Shown here: positions 41,256 to 50,826 of the stretch, piece after piece
Position numbering within the stretch: position 1 is the first letter of the stretch
Layout: every line of letters begins with the position of its first letter
NCBI RefSeq assembly: GCF_001428335.1
Contig: NZ_LMSG01000012.1
Span: 379,136 to 443,135, forward strand
DNA: 64,000 bases
From: Arthrobacter sp. Soil762
GTDB taxonomy: Bacteria > Actinomycetota > Actinomycetes > Actinomycetales > Micrococcaceae
Reading direction: 5' to 3'
The notes under the pieces: model-generated
Seen by the model: the letters and a program-made list of their open reading frames with translations, nothing else
Database searches by the model: none
Told to the model about the DNA's origin: nothing
Translations under genes and position numbers: made by a program

Positions 41256-42581
41256 TTACGCAGCTCCGACCGGGACGGGTTCCTTGGCGCCTGCGTCCTT
41301 GCGGATGGTCGCGCTGATCACGGCGGCGATGGTGCACATGGCGGCCGCGCCGAACCAGGCGTAGGTGTACTGGCCGGTGGCGTCCCGGATGGCGCCGGCG
41401 CCGAGGGCAGCAGCGGCCGCGCCCAGCTGGTGGGCCGCGAACACCCAGCCGAACACCACGCTGCCGTCCGCGCCGAACGTTTTCCGGCAGATTGCCGCGG
41501 TGGGCGGCACGGTTGCCACCCAGTCCAGGCCGTAGATCACCACAAAAACGATCATGCTCGGCTGGACGGTGGCGCTCAGGAGCAGCGGCAGCACCAGCAG
41601 GCCGATCCCCCGGAACTGGTAATAGACGGCCAGCAGGATTTTGGGGTTGTAGCGGTCGGTCAGCCAGCCGGAGGCGATGGTGCCCAGAATGTCGAAGATC
41701 CCGACGACGGCGAGCAGCCCGGCAGCGGTGGTTTCGGGCATGCCGTGGTCGTGGGCAGAGGGGATGAAGTGGGTGCCGATCAGCCCGTTCGTGGTTGCCC
41801 CGCAGATCGCAAAACCGGCCACGAGCGCCCAGAAGGTCCGTACTCTGCTGGCCCGTTTGAGTACCTGGAGGGCGCGCACTGCGGCGTTGCTGCTGCGCCC
41901 GCTTTCCACGGTGTCAGGTGCCATAGCGGGGGACCCGGCCGTTCCCTCCTCAGGTGCCGTTTCACCGTAGGGCAAGGCGCCGACGTCGGCCGGTGAGTTT
42001 TTCAGGAACTTCAGCACCAGCGGAACCACCGCCAGCGCGCCGGCGGCGATCAGCAGCGAAGCCTGCCGCCAGCCCGGATCCTGGGCCAGCATGGCGATGA
42101 ACGGCAGGAAGACCAGCTGGCCCGCGGCGCTGCCGGCGGTCAGGATGCCGATCACCAGGCCCCGGCTCTTGGAGAACCAGGTGTTGGCGATGGTGGCGGC
42201 AAAGACGAGCGCCATGGAGCCGGTGCCGAGCCCGATCAGCAGTCCCCAGGTCAGGAGGATCTGCCAGGACTGGGTGACCAGGACCGTGAGCGCGCTGCCG
42301 GCGCCGATCATCACCAGGGCGGTGGCGGTGACGGCCCGGATCCCGAACCGTTCCATCAGGGCCGCGGCGAAGGGGGCGGTCAGGCCAAACAGCACCAGGT
42401 TGATGCTGACGGCCGCGGACAGGACGGTGGTGGACCAGCCGAACTCCTGCTGCAGCGGCACCATGAGGACACCCGGGGCGGCCCGGAATCCGGCGGCGCC
42501 CACGAGGGCCAGGAAGGCGACGGCCGCGACGATCCAGGCGGGGTGCAGTCGCCGGCGGCGCGTGGTTTCGGTGGCACTCAT
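41256..42581 (-). CDS. MFS transporter, OFA/monocarboxylate-like
   Basis: The 441-residue protein has 12 hydrophobic helices and features of the oxalate/formate antiporter-like branch (GVLMVPLQQEFGWSTTVLSAAVSINL near the start, LLIGLGTGSMALVFAATIANTWFSKSRGLVIGIL). A polar central loop holds GETAPEEGTAGSP. Its ATG overlaps the stop of the HxlR regulator gene, so the two form an operon. The substrate is unknown. Confidence 0.88.
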   Translation of the reverse strand: MSATETTRRRRLHPAWIVAAVAFLALVGAAGFRAAPGVLMVPLQQEFGWSTTVLSAAVSINLVLFGLTAPFAAALMERFGIRAVTATALVMIGAGSALTVLVTQSWQILLTWGLLIGLGTGSMALVFAATIANTWFSKSRGLVIGILTAGSAAGQLVFLPFIAMLAQDPGWRQASLLIAAGALAVVPLVLKFLKNSPADVGALPYGETAPEEGTAGSPAMAPDTVESGRSSNAAVRALQVLKRASRVRTFWALVAGFAICGATTNGLIGTHFIPSAHDHGMPETTAAGLLAVVGIFDILGTIASGWLTDRYNPKILLAVYYQFRGIGLLVLPLLLSATVQPSMIVFVVIYGLDWVATVPPTAAICRKTFGADGSVVFGWVFAAHQLGAAAAALGAGAIRDATGQYTYAWFGAAAMCTIAAVISATIRKDAGAKEPVPVGAA

Positions 42582-43066
42582 GCGGCCGTGGCCAGCTGGA
42601 CGGGGGCGTCCGTCCGGGTGAGACTGTGCCAGCTGGTGTTGGCGGCCGTGAGCCGTTCCCCGCAGCCGGTGCAGGTGTCCGCGGAGCCGGTCCGCTGGCC
42701 GCAGCCGGAGTGGATGACGAACATGTGGGCCTGGTCAGAAGGTGCCGGGAGGTGCTTTTCCGCCCACATAACCACGGCGTTCAGGACCGGGAGGGCGTCC
42801 TCACCCTTAGGAGTCAGGACGTACTCCTGGCGGGGGCGGCCGCCGTCGTCGTACGCCTTCTTCTCAAGCAGCCCCGACTCCACGAGACCCGCCAGGCGCC
42901 TGGTGAGCACCGAGTCCGCGACGGCGAGCCGGGCCTTCATTGCGTCGAAGCGCCCGTTGCCGAAAAAGACCTCGCGGAGCACCAGCATGCTCCAGGGGTC
43001 ACCCAAAATGTCGAGACCTCGTGCCATGCTGCAGTTGCGCTGGGACCAGTCGGAGCGGAGAACCAT
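42578..43066 (-). CDS. HxlR-family regulator with C-terminal cysteine cluster
   Basis: The 162-residue winged-helix protein carries the HxlR signature CSMARGLDILGDPWSMLVLREVFFGNGRFDAM and VLTRRLAGLVESGLLEKK. After the HTH (residues 1-105) a tail contains SGCGQRT and CTGCGERL, a possible zinc ribbon or thiol sensor. ATG 43066 follows TAGGGT by six bases and lies 3 bp from a nested palindrome, which suggests autoregulation. It precedes an MFS transporter gene in the same operon. Confidence 0.9.
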   Translation of the reverse strand: MVLRSDWSQRNCSMARGLDILGDPWSMLVLREVFFGNGRFDAMKARLAVADSVLTRRLAGLVESGLLEKKAYDDGGRPRQEYVLTPKGEDALPVLNAVVMWAEKHLPAPSDQAHMFVIHSGCGQRTGSADTCTGCGERLTAANTSWHSLTRTDAPVQLATAA

Positions 43067-43069
43067 AAA

Positions 43070-43108
43070 GGCACCCTAGCTAACTTTCTTGAAGAAAGCC
43101 AGGGTGCC
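43070..43108. promoter_or_regulatory. nested inverted repeat upstream of the HxlR gene
   Basis: Outer arms GGCACCCT (43070-43077) and AGGGTGCC (43101-43108) enclose a second perfect palindrome CTTTCTTGAAGAAAG (43084-43098). On the minus strand TAGGGT within the outer arm is the predicted -10, six bases before ATG 43066. It is a good candidate HxlR operator. Confidence 0.68.
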
Positions 43109-43144
43109 TCTGGTTGGCGAGCGCGGTGTTACCGGAGCGCGGCG

Positions 43145-44308
43145 CTACTTGAGGAAGGTGAAGGCGCGCTCGAGGTCGGCGATGAGGTCTTCCACGTCCT
43201 CGATGCCACAGGACAGCCGGATCAGGTTGACCGGAACAGCCAGTTCCGTGCCCTTGACCGATGCGTGGGTCATCTCGGAGGGGTAGTTCATCAGCGATTC
43301 GATGCCGCCCAGGGATTCCGCCAGCGTGAACACCTGCGTGTTTTCCGCGACCGTGCGGGCCGCCGCCTCTCCGCCCTTGAACTGGACGGACACCATGCCG
43401 CCGAACTTCTTCATCTGCTTCTTCGCCAGCTCGTGGCCGGGGTGGGAGGGCAGGCCCGGGTACAGGACGGCCTCCACCTCGGGGCGCCCGAGCAACCATT
43501 CGGCCACAGCCTGGCCGTTGTCGCTGTGCCGGTCCATGCGCACGCCGAGTGTCTTCAGGCCACGGGTGGTGAGGAACGCGTCCATGGGGCCGGACACCGC
43601 ACCCACCGCGAACTGCACAAAGCCGATCTTCTCCGCGAGGTCCGCGTCGTTGACCACGATGGCGCCGCCCACCACGTCGGAGTGCCCGCCGATGTACTTC
43701 GTCGTGGAGTGGACCACGACGTCGGCACCCAGGGCGAGCGGGGTCTGCAGGTAGGGCGACGCGAAGGTGTTGTCCACCACGAGGAGGGCCCCGGCGTCGT
43801 GTGCTATTGCGGCGAGCGCCTCGATGTCGGTGATCTTCATCAGCGGGTTGGAGGGCGTCTCCACCCAGACGAAGCGGGTCTTGTTCGCGGCCACGGCTTT
43901 GCGCACCGCGTCCAGGTCAGCCATGTCCACGGGGGTGTTGCCGATCCCCCAGTCGCCGAGCACGCGGTTGATGAGCCGGTAGGTGCCGCCGTAGGCGTCG
44001 TTGCCGAGCACAATGTGGTCGCCGGGCCGGGTCAGCGCCCGGATCAGGGAGTCCTCCGCCGCGAGGCCGGAGCTGAAGGAGTACGCGTGGCTTCCGCCTT
44101 CGAGTGCCGCGAGCTGCTCCTGCAGGGCGTCGCGCGTGGGGTTGGTGCCACGGCCGTATTCGTAGCCGTCGCGGAGCCCGCCGATGCCGTCCTGGGCGTA
44201 GGTGGAGCTGAAGTGCACCGGCGGAACCACGGCGCCGGTGCGGGGCTCGAAGGCCTGGCCGGCGTGGACGGCGCGCGTGTTGAAACCCTGGTTTTCAGAA
44301 ACAGACAT
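43145..44308 (-). CDS. metB: cystathionine gamma-synthase
   Basis: This 387-residue PLP enzyme joins O-acyl-homoserine and cysteine to cystathionine. The PLP lysine is in STTKYIGGHSDVVGG; other family motifs are FSSGLAAEDSLI, VWVETPSNPL and SLGGIESLMNYPSEMTH. Gamma-lyase activity is an alternative for the family. It is downstream of cystathionine beta-synthase with a 13-bp gap, and AAAGGA precedes its ATG. The pair can run transsulfuration in either direction. Confidence 0.94.
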   Translation of the reverse strand: MSVSENQGFNTRAVHAGQAFEPRTGAVVPPVHFSSTYAQDGIGGLRDGYEYGRGTNPTRDALQEQLAALEGGSHAYSFSSGLAAEDSLIRALTRPGDHIVLGNDAYGGTYRLINRVLGDWGIGNTPVDMADLDAVRKAVAANKTRFVWVETPSNPLMKITDIEALAAIAHDAGALLVVDNTFASPYLQTPLALGADVVVHSTTKYIGGHSDVVGGAIVVNDADLAEKIGFVQFAVGAVSGPMDAFLTTRGLKTLGVRMDRHSDNGQAVAEWLLGRPEVEAVLYPGLPSHPGHELAKKQMKKFGGMVSVQFKGGEAAARTVAENTQVFTLAESLGGIESLMNYPSEMTHASVKGTELAVPVNLIRLSCGIEDVEDLIADLERAFTFLK

Positions 44309-44321
44309 GGAGTTCCTTTAG

Positions 44322-45707
44322 CTAGTTGCTGAGGTAGGCAAGGAGGTCGTGGCGGGTGAGGATTCCCACCGGGGCGCCGACGAACGTCACCATCACGGTG
44401 TCCACGTCGGAGAGCAGCTCGCGGGCTGCGGAGATGGTTTCCAGCGAGCCGATGACCGGCAGCCTGGGGCCCATATGCTCGGAGATCTTGTCCGTCAGCT
44501 TGGCTTCGCCGCGGAACAGCTTGGAGGTCAGGGTGCGTTCGTCCACGGCGCCGAGGACCTCGCCCATCACCACCGGCGGTTCCTGCGAGAGGACCGGGAT
44601 GTGGCTGACACCGAACTCGTTCATGATGTTGATGACGTCGCGGACGGTCTCGTTGGGGTGGATGTGGACCAGGTCCGGCAGCTCGCCGGTCTTGAACTTG
44701 ATGACCTCGCCCACGGACGCTTCCTCGCCGCCGGAGAGGAAGCCGTAGGAACGCATCCACTGGTCGTTGAAGATCTTGGCGAGGTAGCCGCGGCCGGAGT
44801 CCGGGAGGATGACCACCACTACGGCGCTTTCGGGGAGGTCACGGGCGGTCTGCAGCGCAGCCACCACCGCCATGCCGGACGAGCCGCCCACCAGCAGCCC
44901 TTCCTCGCGGGCCAGACGCCGGGTCATGGCGAAGGAATCGGCGTCGGAGACGGCAATGACATCGTCCGGGACGGATTTGTCGTAGTTGGCCGGCCACATG
45001 TCCTCGCCCACGCCCTCGACGAAATACGGGCGCCCGGTACCGCCGGAGTAGACCGAACCTTCGGGGTCCGCCCCGATGATCCTGACCCGGCCGCCGTCGG
45101 CCTCCGGACGGTCCGCCGAGATCTCCTTGAGGAACCGGCCGGTGCCCGTGATGGTGCCGCCGGTGCCGGCGCCGATCACGCAGTGCGTGACCCGGCCGTC
45201 CGTGTCCTGCCAGATTTCCGGCCCCGTGGTCTCGTAGTGGCTGCCGGGGGCGGCCGGGTTGGAGAACTGGTCGGGCTTGTAGGCGCCCGGAATTTCCGTG
45301 ACCAGGCGGTCCGAGACGCTGTAGTAGCTCTGCGGGCTGTCCGGGGCCACGGACGTGGGCGTGACCACTACCTCGGCGCCGTAAGCCTGAAGCACGGCGC
45401 GCTTGTCCTCGCCCACCTTGTCCGGCACCACGAAGATGCATTTGTAGCCCTTTTGCTGGGCGACGAGCGCCAGGCCCACGCCGGTGTTGCCCGACGTCGG
45501 CTCAACGATGGTCCCGCCGGGCAGGAGCTTGCCCGTCCGTTCGGCCTCTTCGATCATTTTCACCGCGATGCGGTCCTTGATGGACCCGCCGGGATTGATG
45601 TATTCCAGCTTGACCAGGACAGTTGCCTTGAGGCCTTCCGTCACGTGGTTGAGCTTGATGAGCGGCGTGTTACCGATGAGGTCCAGGACGGACTGCGCGT
45701 ACTTCAT
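44322..45707 (-). CDS. cbs: cystathionine beta-synthase
   Basis: This 461-residue enzyme condenses serine and homocysteine to cystathionine. The fold-type II PLP domain (about residues 1-325) has the lysine in GGSIKDRIAVK and the phosphate loop TSGNTGVGL. A pair of CBS motifs (about 340-460) forms the regulatory C-terminus. ATG 45707 has TAACTT seven bases upstream and no ribosome binding site. It is first in the operon with metB. Confidence 0.95.
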   Translation of the reverse strand: MKYAQSVLDLIGNTPLIKLNHVTEGLKATVLVKLEYINPGGSIKDRIAVKMIEEAERTGKLLPGGTIVEPTSGNTGVGLALVAQQKGYKCIFVVPDKVGEDKRAVLQAYGAEVVVTPTSVAPDSPQSYYSVSDRLVTEIPGAYKPDQFSNPAAPGSHYETTGPEIWQDTDGRVTHCVIGAGTGGTITGTGRFLKEISADRPEADGGRVRIIGADPEGSVYSGGTGRPYFVEGVGEDMWPANYDKSVPDDVIAVSDADSFAMTRRLAREEGLLVGGSSGMAVVAALQTARDLPESAVVVVILPDSGRGYLAKIFNDQWMRSYGFLSGGEEASVGEVIKFKTGELPDLVHIHPNETVRDVINIMNEFGVSHIPVLSQEPPVVMGEVLGAVDERTLTSKLFRGEAKLTDKISEHMGPRLPVIGSLETISAARELLSDVDTVMVTFVGAPVGILTRHDLLAYLSN

Positions 45708-45750
45708 AGGTACAAAGTTACCGCCTGCCGCCGCAGGTCCTGCCCGGGGC

Positions 45751-46143
45751 TCAGCTCCCTGCCGAGGAATCTGTCTGCCAGAGGCCCATGGTGTTGCCTT
45801 CGGTGTCCTTGAAATAGGCATAATAGCCCATTCCCGGAACGGCGTCCTTGGCCTGGGCGACAGTACCTCCAGCGGATTCGACCTGCGCCAGCGCGGCGTC
45901 CACGTCCTCCACATCGATGGTGATGATGGGGGTCTTGAGGTTGTCCGTGCGGGGGAACAGGGCCCCGTTGATGGCCCCTGGCGCGCTTGGCAGACCTGTC
46001 TGTTCGTCCGACGGGGTGGTGATGGCGATGGTGTAGTCCATCTCCTGCATGGGGGTCAGGGTCCAGCCAAACGCGCTTTGGTAGAAGGTGTTGGCGCGTT
46101 CCTTGTCATCGGAGGGAATCTCGAAATGCACAACTCCAGCCAC
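45751..46143 (-). CDS. VOC-family (glyoxalase-like) protein
   Basis: The 130-residue protein has paired beta-alpha-beta-beta-beta units: VVHFEIPSDDKERANTFYQSAFGWTL at the start and VPGMGYYAYFKDTEGNTMGLWQ near the end. VOC proteins bind metals or small ligands; no substrate can be assigned. GTG 46143 is chosen because AAGGAG is six bases upstream. Confidence 0.88.
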   Translation of the reverse strand: MAGVVHFEIPSDDKERANTFYQSAFGWTLTPMQEMDYTIAITTPSDEQTGLPSAPGAINGALFPRTDNLKTPIITIDVEDVDAALAQVESAGGTVAQAKDAVPGMGYYAYFKDTEGNTMGLWQTDSSAGS

Positions 46144-46274
46144 AGCATGCTCCTTTGAATGCGAGGGGAAGGCGCGGACTCCACGCGCCACACGATGGAG
46201 TCTAGTCCTGGCATCTTTGGTCTGTAAGGGGCTCCGGAAGCTACCTTGTCAGCCCACCGTGGGACCATGAATAC

Positions 46275-47258
46275 ATGACCATCCTTGACGCCCCCGCCCG
46301 GCTTGCCGCCGCCGCGGATGCGTCCCTGCGCTGGCATCCGGACGGCCCGTACAGCCTGCACCAGACGCTGGGCACTCTCCTGCGGGGTACCGGAGATCCG
46401 TCGTTTTCGTTCGGGCCGGACGGGTTATGGACGGCGTTTACGACGCCGGACGGCCCGGTCACGCTGCGCCTCACCGCCGCTGCAGATAGGGCTGTTGACG
46501 CCGCTGTTGACGCGCAGGCCTGGGGTCCCGGTTCCGCCGCCGGACTCGCCGGCGTGCCCCGGCTCTTGGGCGCCGGGGACGACTGGTCAGCGTTTGACGA
46601 ACCGGACTTCCATGCCACGCTCCCCCGGATGGTCCGTGACGCCCGACGCCGGAACCTGGCTGTCCGGCTGCCCTCCACCGGGCGGGTGGTTGATTGCCTC
46701 GTGCCCACTATCCTCGAGCAGAAGGTCACCGTTATTGAGGCCCGCCGCGGCTACCGGTACCTGATGTACCGGTTCGGCTCGCCGGCTCCGGCGGCCGGAA
46801 GCGCGGCGCCGGAAGGGCTCCGCCTCCAGCCCACCCCGGAGCAGTGGCTGCGCATCCCCTCGTGGGAATGGCACCAGGCCGGCGTGGGGCCCCAGCGTTC
46901 GGCGACCGTTATGCGGGCGCTGCGATCCGCCGTCGCGCTTGAACGGCTGGCCGCCCTTCCGTCCGCGGAGGCGGCAGCAAAGCTGCAGGTGATTCCCGGT
47001 ATCGGGGTGTGGACCGCGGCCGAAGTAGTGCAGCGGACCCACGGTTGCCCGGACTCCATCGCGGTGGGCGACTACCACCTCGCCGCCTATGTGGGCGCCG
47101 CGCTCACCGGCCGCCGGACCGACGACGCCGGCATGCTGGCCTTGCTTGAGCCGTGGACGGGGCACCGGCAGCGGGTGGTCCGGATGATCGGCCTGAGCGG
47201 CTTCCGCAAACCGACGTTCGGGCCGCGGATGACCATCCAGGACCACCGCCGGCACTGA
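46275..47258 (+). CDS. AlkA-like DNA-3-methyladenine glycosylase
   Basis: The 327-residue HhH-GPD protein removes alkylated bases from DNA. The helix-hairpin-helix and catalytic region is clear: IPGIGVWTAAEVVQRTHGCPDSIAVGDYHLA, where VGD holds the catalytic Asp (near residue 263). The N-terminal domain (1-110) is divergent. The segment LVPTILEQKVTVIEARRGYRYLMYRFG is typical of this glycosylase branch. Confidence 0.92.
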   Translation: MTILDAPARLAAAADASLRWHPDGPYSLHQTLGTLLRGTGDPSFSFGPDGLWTAFTTPDGPVTLRLTAAADRAVDAAVDAQAWGPGSAAGLAGVPRLLGAGDDWSAFDEPDFHATLPRMVRDARRRNLAVRLPSTGRVVDCLVPTILEQKVTVIEARRGYRYLMYRFGSPAPAAGSAAPEGLRLQPTPEQWLRIPSWEWHQAGVGPQRSATVMRALRSAVALERLAALPSAEAAAKLQVIPGIGVWTAAEVVQRTHGCPDSIAVGDYHLAAYVGAALTGRRTDDAGMLALLEPWTGHRQRVVRMIGLSGFRKPTFGPRMTIQDHRRH

Positions 47259-47353
47259 CGGTTCCGCCGTGGACTCGGGCCGCGGATGGGTATAGCGTGG
47301 CGCCATGGAGCCCGCACCAGAGCCCCGGAATTCCGCATTCTCTGGAGTCACCC

Positions 47354-48322
47354 ATGATCCACACCGACAAACTGACCAAGACATTCACCGTCAAGAAGGA
47401 AACGGTAGAAGCCGTCAAGGGAGTCGACATCGATGTTGCCCCGGGCGAGCTTGTGGCGTTCCTTGGCCCGAACGGTGCGGGAAAATCCACCACCCTGCGC
47501 ATGCTCACCACGCTGCTCCGGCCCACTTCCGGCACGGCAACTGTCGCGGGGGTGGACGTCGCAGCGGACCCGGCCGGAGTACGCGCCCGGATCGGCTACA
47601 TCGGCCAGGGCAACGGCGGCGGCCACAGCTTCCGGGTCATCGACGAACTGATCATGCAGGGCCGCTTCTACGGTATGAACTCCACGGATGCCGCTGCCCG
47701 GGCACAGGAGCTCCTCACGTCCATGGACCTGGCCGACCTCGCCAAACGCACCGTGGTCAAGCTGTCCGGCGGGCAGCGGCGGCGGATGGACGTGGCGCTG
47801 GGGCTGATGCACTCCCCGCGGCTGCTGTTCCTGGATGAACCGTCCACCGGCATGGACCCGCAGAACCGGGCGAACCTGTGGAACCACATCATGCGGTTGC
47901 GCGCCGAGCACGGCACCACCATCGTCCTGACCACGCATTACATGGACGAGGCCGATTCGATGTCCGAGCGCGTGATTGTGATCGACCATGGCCAGATCAT
48001 CGCCGATGACACGGCCGCCCGGCTGAAGGCCAACCTGGCCGGTGACCTGCTTGCCGTCGAGGTGGCGGCAGATTCCGCCGCGGGTGTGCGCGGGCTGCTG
48101 AGGCGGGCCGCCGCGGGCGGTGAGGTCAACGAAAACTCGTACGACGGCGTAGTCCGCTTCCGCCTCCGGCTCACCGAAGGCGCCCGGCTGGCGCCGGTGC
48201 TGCTGCAACAGATGAACGACGCCGGCGCTCCCGCCCAGTCCCTGGAGCTGAAACCGCCGACCCTGGACGACGTGTTCCTGGAGCTGACCGGCCGCAACCT
48301 GCGGGAAGGAGCAAACCGCTGA
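47354..48322 (+). CDS. ABC exporter ATP-binding protein (DrrA-like)
   Basis: The 322-residue ATPase has Walker A GPNGAGKST (about residue 40), signature LSGGQRRRMDVALGL, Walker B LLFLDEPSTGMD and the H-loop TTHYMDEAD. The C-terminal extension (about 230-322) with LKPPTLDDVFLELTGR is the DrrA type. It drives export by the permease encoded next, possibly of a drug or lipid. GGAG lies seven bases before ATG 47354. Confidence 0.94.
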   Translation: MIHTDKLTKTFTVKKETVEAVKGVDIDVAPGELVAFLGPNGAGKSTTLRMLTTLLRPTSGTATVAGVDVAADPAGVRARIGYIGQGNGGGHSFRVIDELIMQGRFYGMNSTDAAARAQELLTSMDLADLAKRTVVKLSGGQRRRMDVALGLMHSPRLLFLDEPSTGMDPQNRANLWNHIMRLRAEHGTTIVLTTHYMDEADSMSERVIVIDHGQIIADDTAARLKANLAGDLLAVEVAADSAAGVRGLLRRAAAGGEVNENSYDGVVRFRLRLTEGARLAPVLLQQMNDAGAPAQSLELKPPTLDDVFLELTGRNLREGANR

Positions 48323-49125
48323 TGGCTGTGCAAAGCACCGAGGTCCTGGAAAAGCCAGGCCTGGTCCAGATCCTGCATGACACCAGATTCGTCTTTTGGC
48401 GCGAGATGCTGCTGCCACTGCGGGACCCCTTCTCGCTGGTCTTTTCGCTGCTCCAGCCGCTCGTGTTCCTGGGCCTCTTCGGCCCGTTGCTCGGCGCGGC
48501 AGTGGGAGCACCGGCATTCGGCGGCCAGTCCACGCTGCAGTGGTTCCTGCCCGGCGTCGTGGTCATGATTGCCCTGTTCGGCACGTCAATGACGGGCTCC
48601 AACCTGCAGTACGAGCTGATGACCGGTTCTTATGAGCGGATCCTGGCCACGCCGCTCTCCCGCTCGTCGCTGATGATCGGGCGGGCGCTGAAGGAATGGG
48701 CACCGCTGGTGGTGCAGGGTCTGCTGATCGCCTTGGTCTGCATCCCGTTCGGCTTTGTGTTCTACCCGCTGCATGTGCTGTTCGGCCTGGTCATCCTGGG
48801 GATCTTCGGGATCGGGCTCGGCGCCCTCTCCTACGCCTTGGCTCTGGTCTCGCAGAACAAGGAGTGGATCTTCTGGGGCGTGCAGCAGACGCTGCTCTTC
48901 CCGCTGATGATCCTGTCCGGCATCATGCTGCCCATCGAGGCCGGACCGGACTGGATGAAGACCGCCAGCCTCTTCAACCCCCTGACCTACCTGGTGAACG
49001 CCGAGCGCGAACTGTTCGCCGGCAGCGTCGGGACCGACACGCTCCTGGGCCTCCTCGCCGCATCGGTGACGGCCGCCGTCGGACTTGTAGTGGGTGTGCG
49101 GGCCATCAACCGCAACATCAATTAG
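48322..49125 (+). CDS. ABC-2 type exporter permease (DrrB-like)
   Basis: The 267-residue membrane protein has six hydrophobic segments and the ABC2_membrane features QPLVFLGLFGPLLG, SNLQYELMTGSYERILATPLSRSSLMIGRALKEW and LSGIMLPIEAGPDWMK. Its ATG overlaps the TGA of the ATPase gene, so the two are one exporter. Confidence 0.93.
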   Translation: MAVQSTEVLEKPGLVQILHDTRFVFWREMLLPLRDPFSLVFSLLQPLVFLGLFGPLLGAAVGAPAFGGQSTLQWFLPGVVVMIALFGTSMTGSNLQYELMTGSYERILATPLSRSSLMIGRALKEWAPLVVQGLLIALVCIPFGFVFYPLHVLFGLVILGIFGIGLGALSYALALVSQNKEWIFWGVQQTLLFPLMILSGIMLPIEAGPDWMKTASLFNPLTYLVNAERELFAGSVGTDTLLGLLAASVTAAVGLVVGVRAINRNIN

Positions 49126-49143
49126 GGCCCCTGCCCAGCAGCA

Positions 49144-50826
49144 TCAGTGAGAGCCCAGGCGGGCGGCGTAAGCAGCGGCTTCAGCACGGTTGCGAAGGCC
49201 GAGCTTCTCCAGCACGCTGCTTACGTGGTGGGCCACCGTTCTGTGGCTGATGAACAGCTGCACCGCAATTTCAGGATTTGAATAGCCCTCCACCAGCAGC
49301 CCCAGGATTTCATGCTCTCGCCGGGTGAGAATGCCTGCCTCGCGGGGAACGGACCGGCCCCCGGCGCCCCACGATCGCAACAGTGCCGCTGCCGTATCGG
49401 CATCATGGGACGCCCCCAGCTTGTCAAGCGCTGACAGTGCAGCGCGGGCTTCGGAGATGGCGAGCGTGGGCTGGTCTTGGGCTAAAAGACGCGCAAGTTC
49501 CAGTCGCGTGCGCGCGGCTTCCAGCGGAAGTTCCAAGTGGCCGAACCATTTGAGGGCGTCTTCAAAGTAGCCCGTGGCAGGCTCCAGCCGGCCCTCGGCG
49601 GCAGCAACCCGGCCTCTGGCCAGGGCGGCATGCGCGGACACCAGGCGTAGTCCTCCGGCGCTGGCGTCAAGGTCGCCAAGGTGCTCGGCGAGCACTGCAG
49701 CAGCGGCAGGATTTCCTGCTGCCAATTGTGCCTCCACCAGCAGGCTGCGTGCGCTCGCTGTCTCCAGGGAGGTCCGGTGCCCGCCAGCGTGCAGTGGAGG
49801 AACGACGTCGCCGGTACCCTCAATTTCCGAACGAAGCCAGCGCTCTGCCAGGGCCACGGCCGCGGCCGGTTCGTTGCTTCCGAGTGCCAGTCCTGCCGCC
49901 ACCAGGCTGGTCTCGACCGGAGCGCCGATCCTCTCAATCAAGGCCTTGGCCTCGTCGAAGTGACCTTGGCGCACACGGAGATCGGCGAGGCTCGCGACGG
50001 CCCTGTGGTACATACCGGGGAAGACGTCCTCGGTACTCGCCGCCGCGCGCTGCAGCTCGGCCTCGGCTTCGGCCCAATGACCCGTCAGCAGGAGCACACG
50101 GCCGTGGACCATCCGGCACTGAGCGTAAAGGTATGGACAGCCGTAGGTCCGCATGTAGTCATCTGCAGCCAGCGACCACTGGGTAGCCCGTCCGAGGTCG
50201 CTGAGCAGGTCGCAGACCGTCAGCATCGAGCAACTCGCCATGACCACTGTGTAGAACGTCGTTCCATCGCCACCCAGGGCGCTGGCCATGGCCTCGTCCA
50301 CGCAGCGAAGCCCGGCCTGGACTTCTCCCTCCTTGACCAGGACAACGCCACGCTCGGCAAGGGCACAGACGCCGAGGTCCGGGTCGCCCAATTCATGCGA
50401 CGTGGCCAGCGCGCGCTCGATCAGGTCGCGACAGTGATGGGCGTCCGTGGCCAGCAGCGCCGCACAGAAATCAAGCCAGGCCCGGGACAGTCGGTCGTCA
50501 GGCCCGGCCATGCTCTCCGCGCGTGCCAGCCAGCCCCGCGCCGCGGCCTCGTTGCCGAGGGACATCCCGTAGACAAGGCACAGCCACACAGCGGAATCGA
50601 TGGCTTCCGGAACATTGCCGGCACGGCGGCTGGCAGCGTAGGCGCGCTCACGGCAGCGGACACTTTCACCGAGGTCGCCGAGAAAAAAGAGGGCGTCGCC
50701 CAGGCCTGCGAGCGCGCCCGGCGATCCGGTGCCCGCGAGGACTTCCTCAAAAGCGGCGCGCGCATCCACCCACCGCCCCGCTTCCAGTGCCGCGTAGCCT
50801 CTCGCTGTCACTTCCTCCAGCGCCAC
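49144..50826 (-). CDS. LuxR-type regulator with TPR-like sensor domain
   Basis: The 560-residue protein is mostly tandem helical hairpins of TPR character (about residues 1-480, starting ARGYAALEAGRWVDARAAFEEVL), ending in a LuxR HTH (about 495-555: LTRREHEILGLLVEGYSNPEIAVQLFISHRTVAHHVSSVLEKL). It lacks the ATPase domain of LAL regulators, so it is a truncated MalT-like type. It is divergent from a SnoaL-like gene with a palindrome between them. Confidence 0.9.
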   Translation of the reverse strand: MALEEVTARGYAALEAGRWVDARAAFEEVLAGTGSPGALAGLGDALFFLGDLGESVRCRERAYAASRRAGNVPEAIDSAVWLCLVYGMSLGNEAAARGWLARAESMAGPDDRLSRAWLDFCAALLATDAHHCRDLIERALATSHELGDPDLGVCALAERGVVLVKEGEVQAGLRCVDEAMASALGGDGTTFYTVVMASCSMLTVCDLLSDLGRATQWSLAADDYMRTYGCPYLYAQCRMVHGRVLLLTGHWAEAEAELQRAAASTEDVFPGMYHRAVASLADLRVRQGHFDEAKALIERIGAPVETSLVAAGLALGSNEPAAAVALAERWLRSEIEGTGDVVPPLHAGGHRTSLETASARSLLVEAQLAAGNPAAAAVLAEHLGDLDASAGGLRLVSAHAALARGRVAAAEGRLEPATGYFEDALKWFGHLELPLEAARTRLELARLLAQDQPTLAISEARAALSALDKLGASHDADTAAALLRSWGAGGRSVPREAGILTRREHEILGLLVEGYSNPEIAVQLFISHRTVAHHVSSVLEKLGLRNRAEAAAYAARLGSH

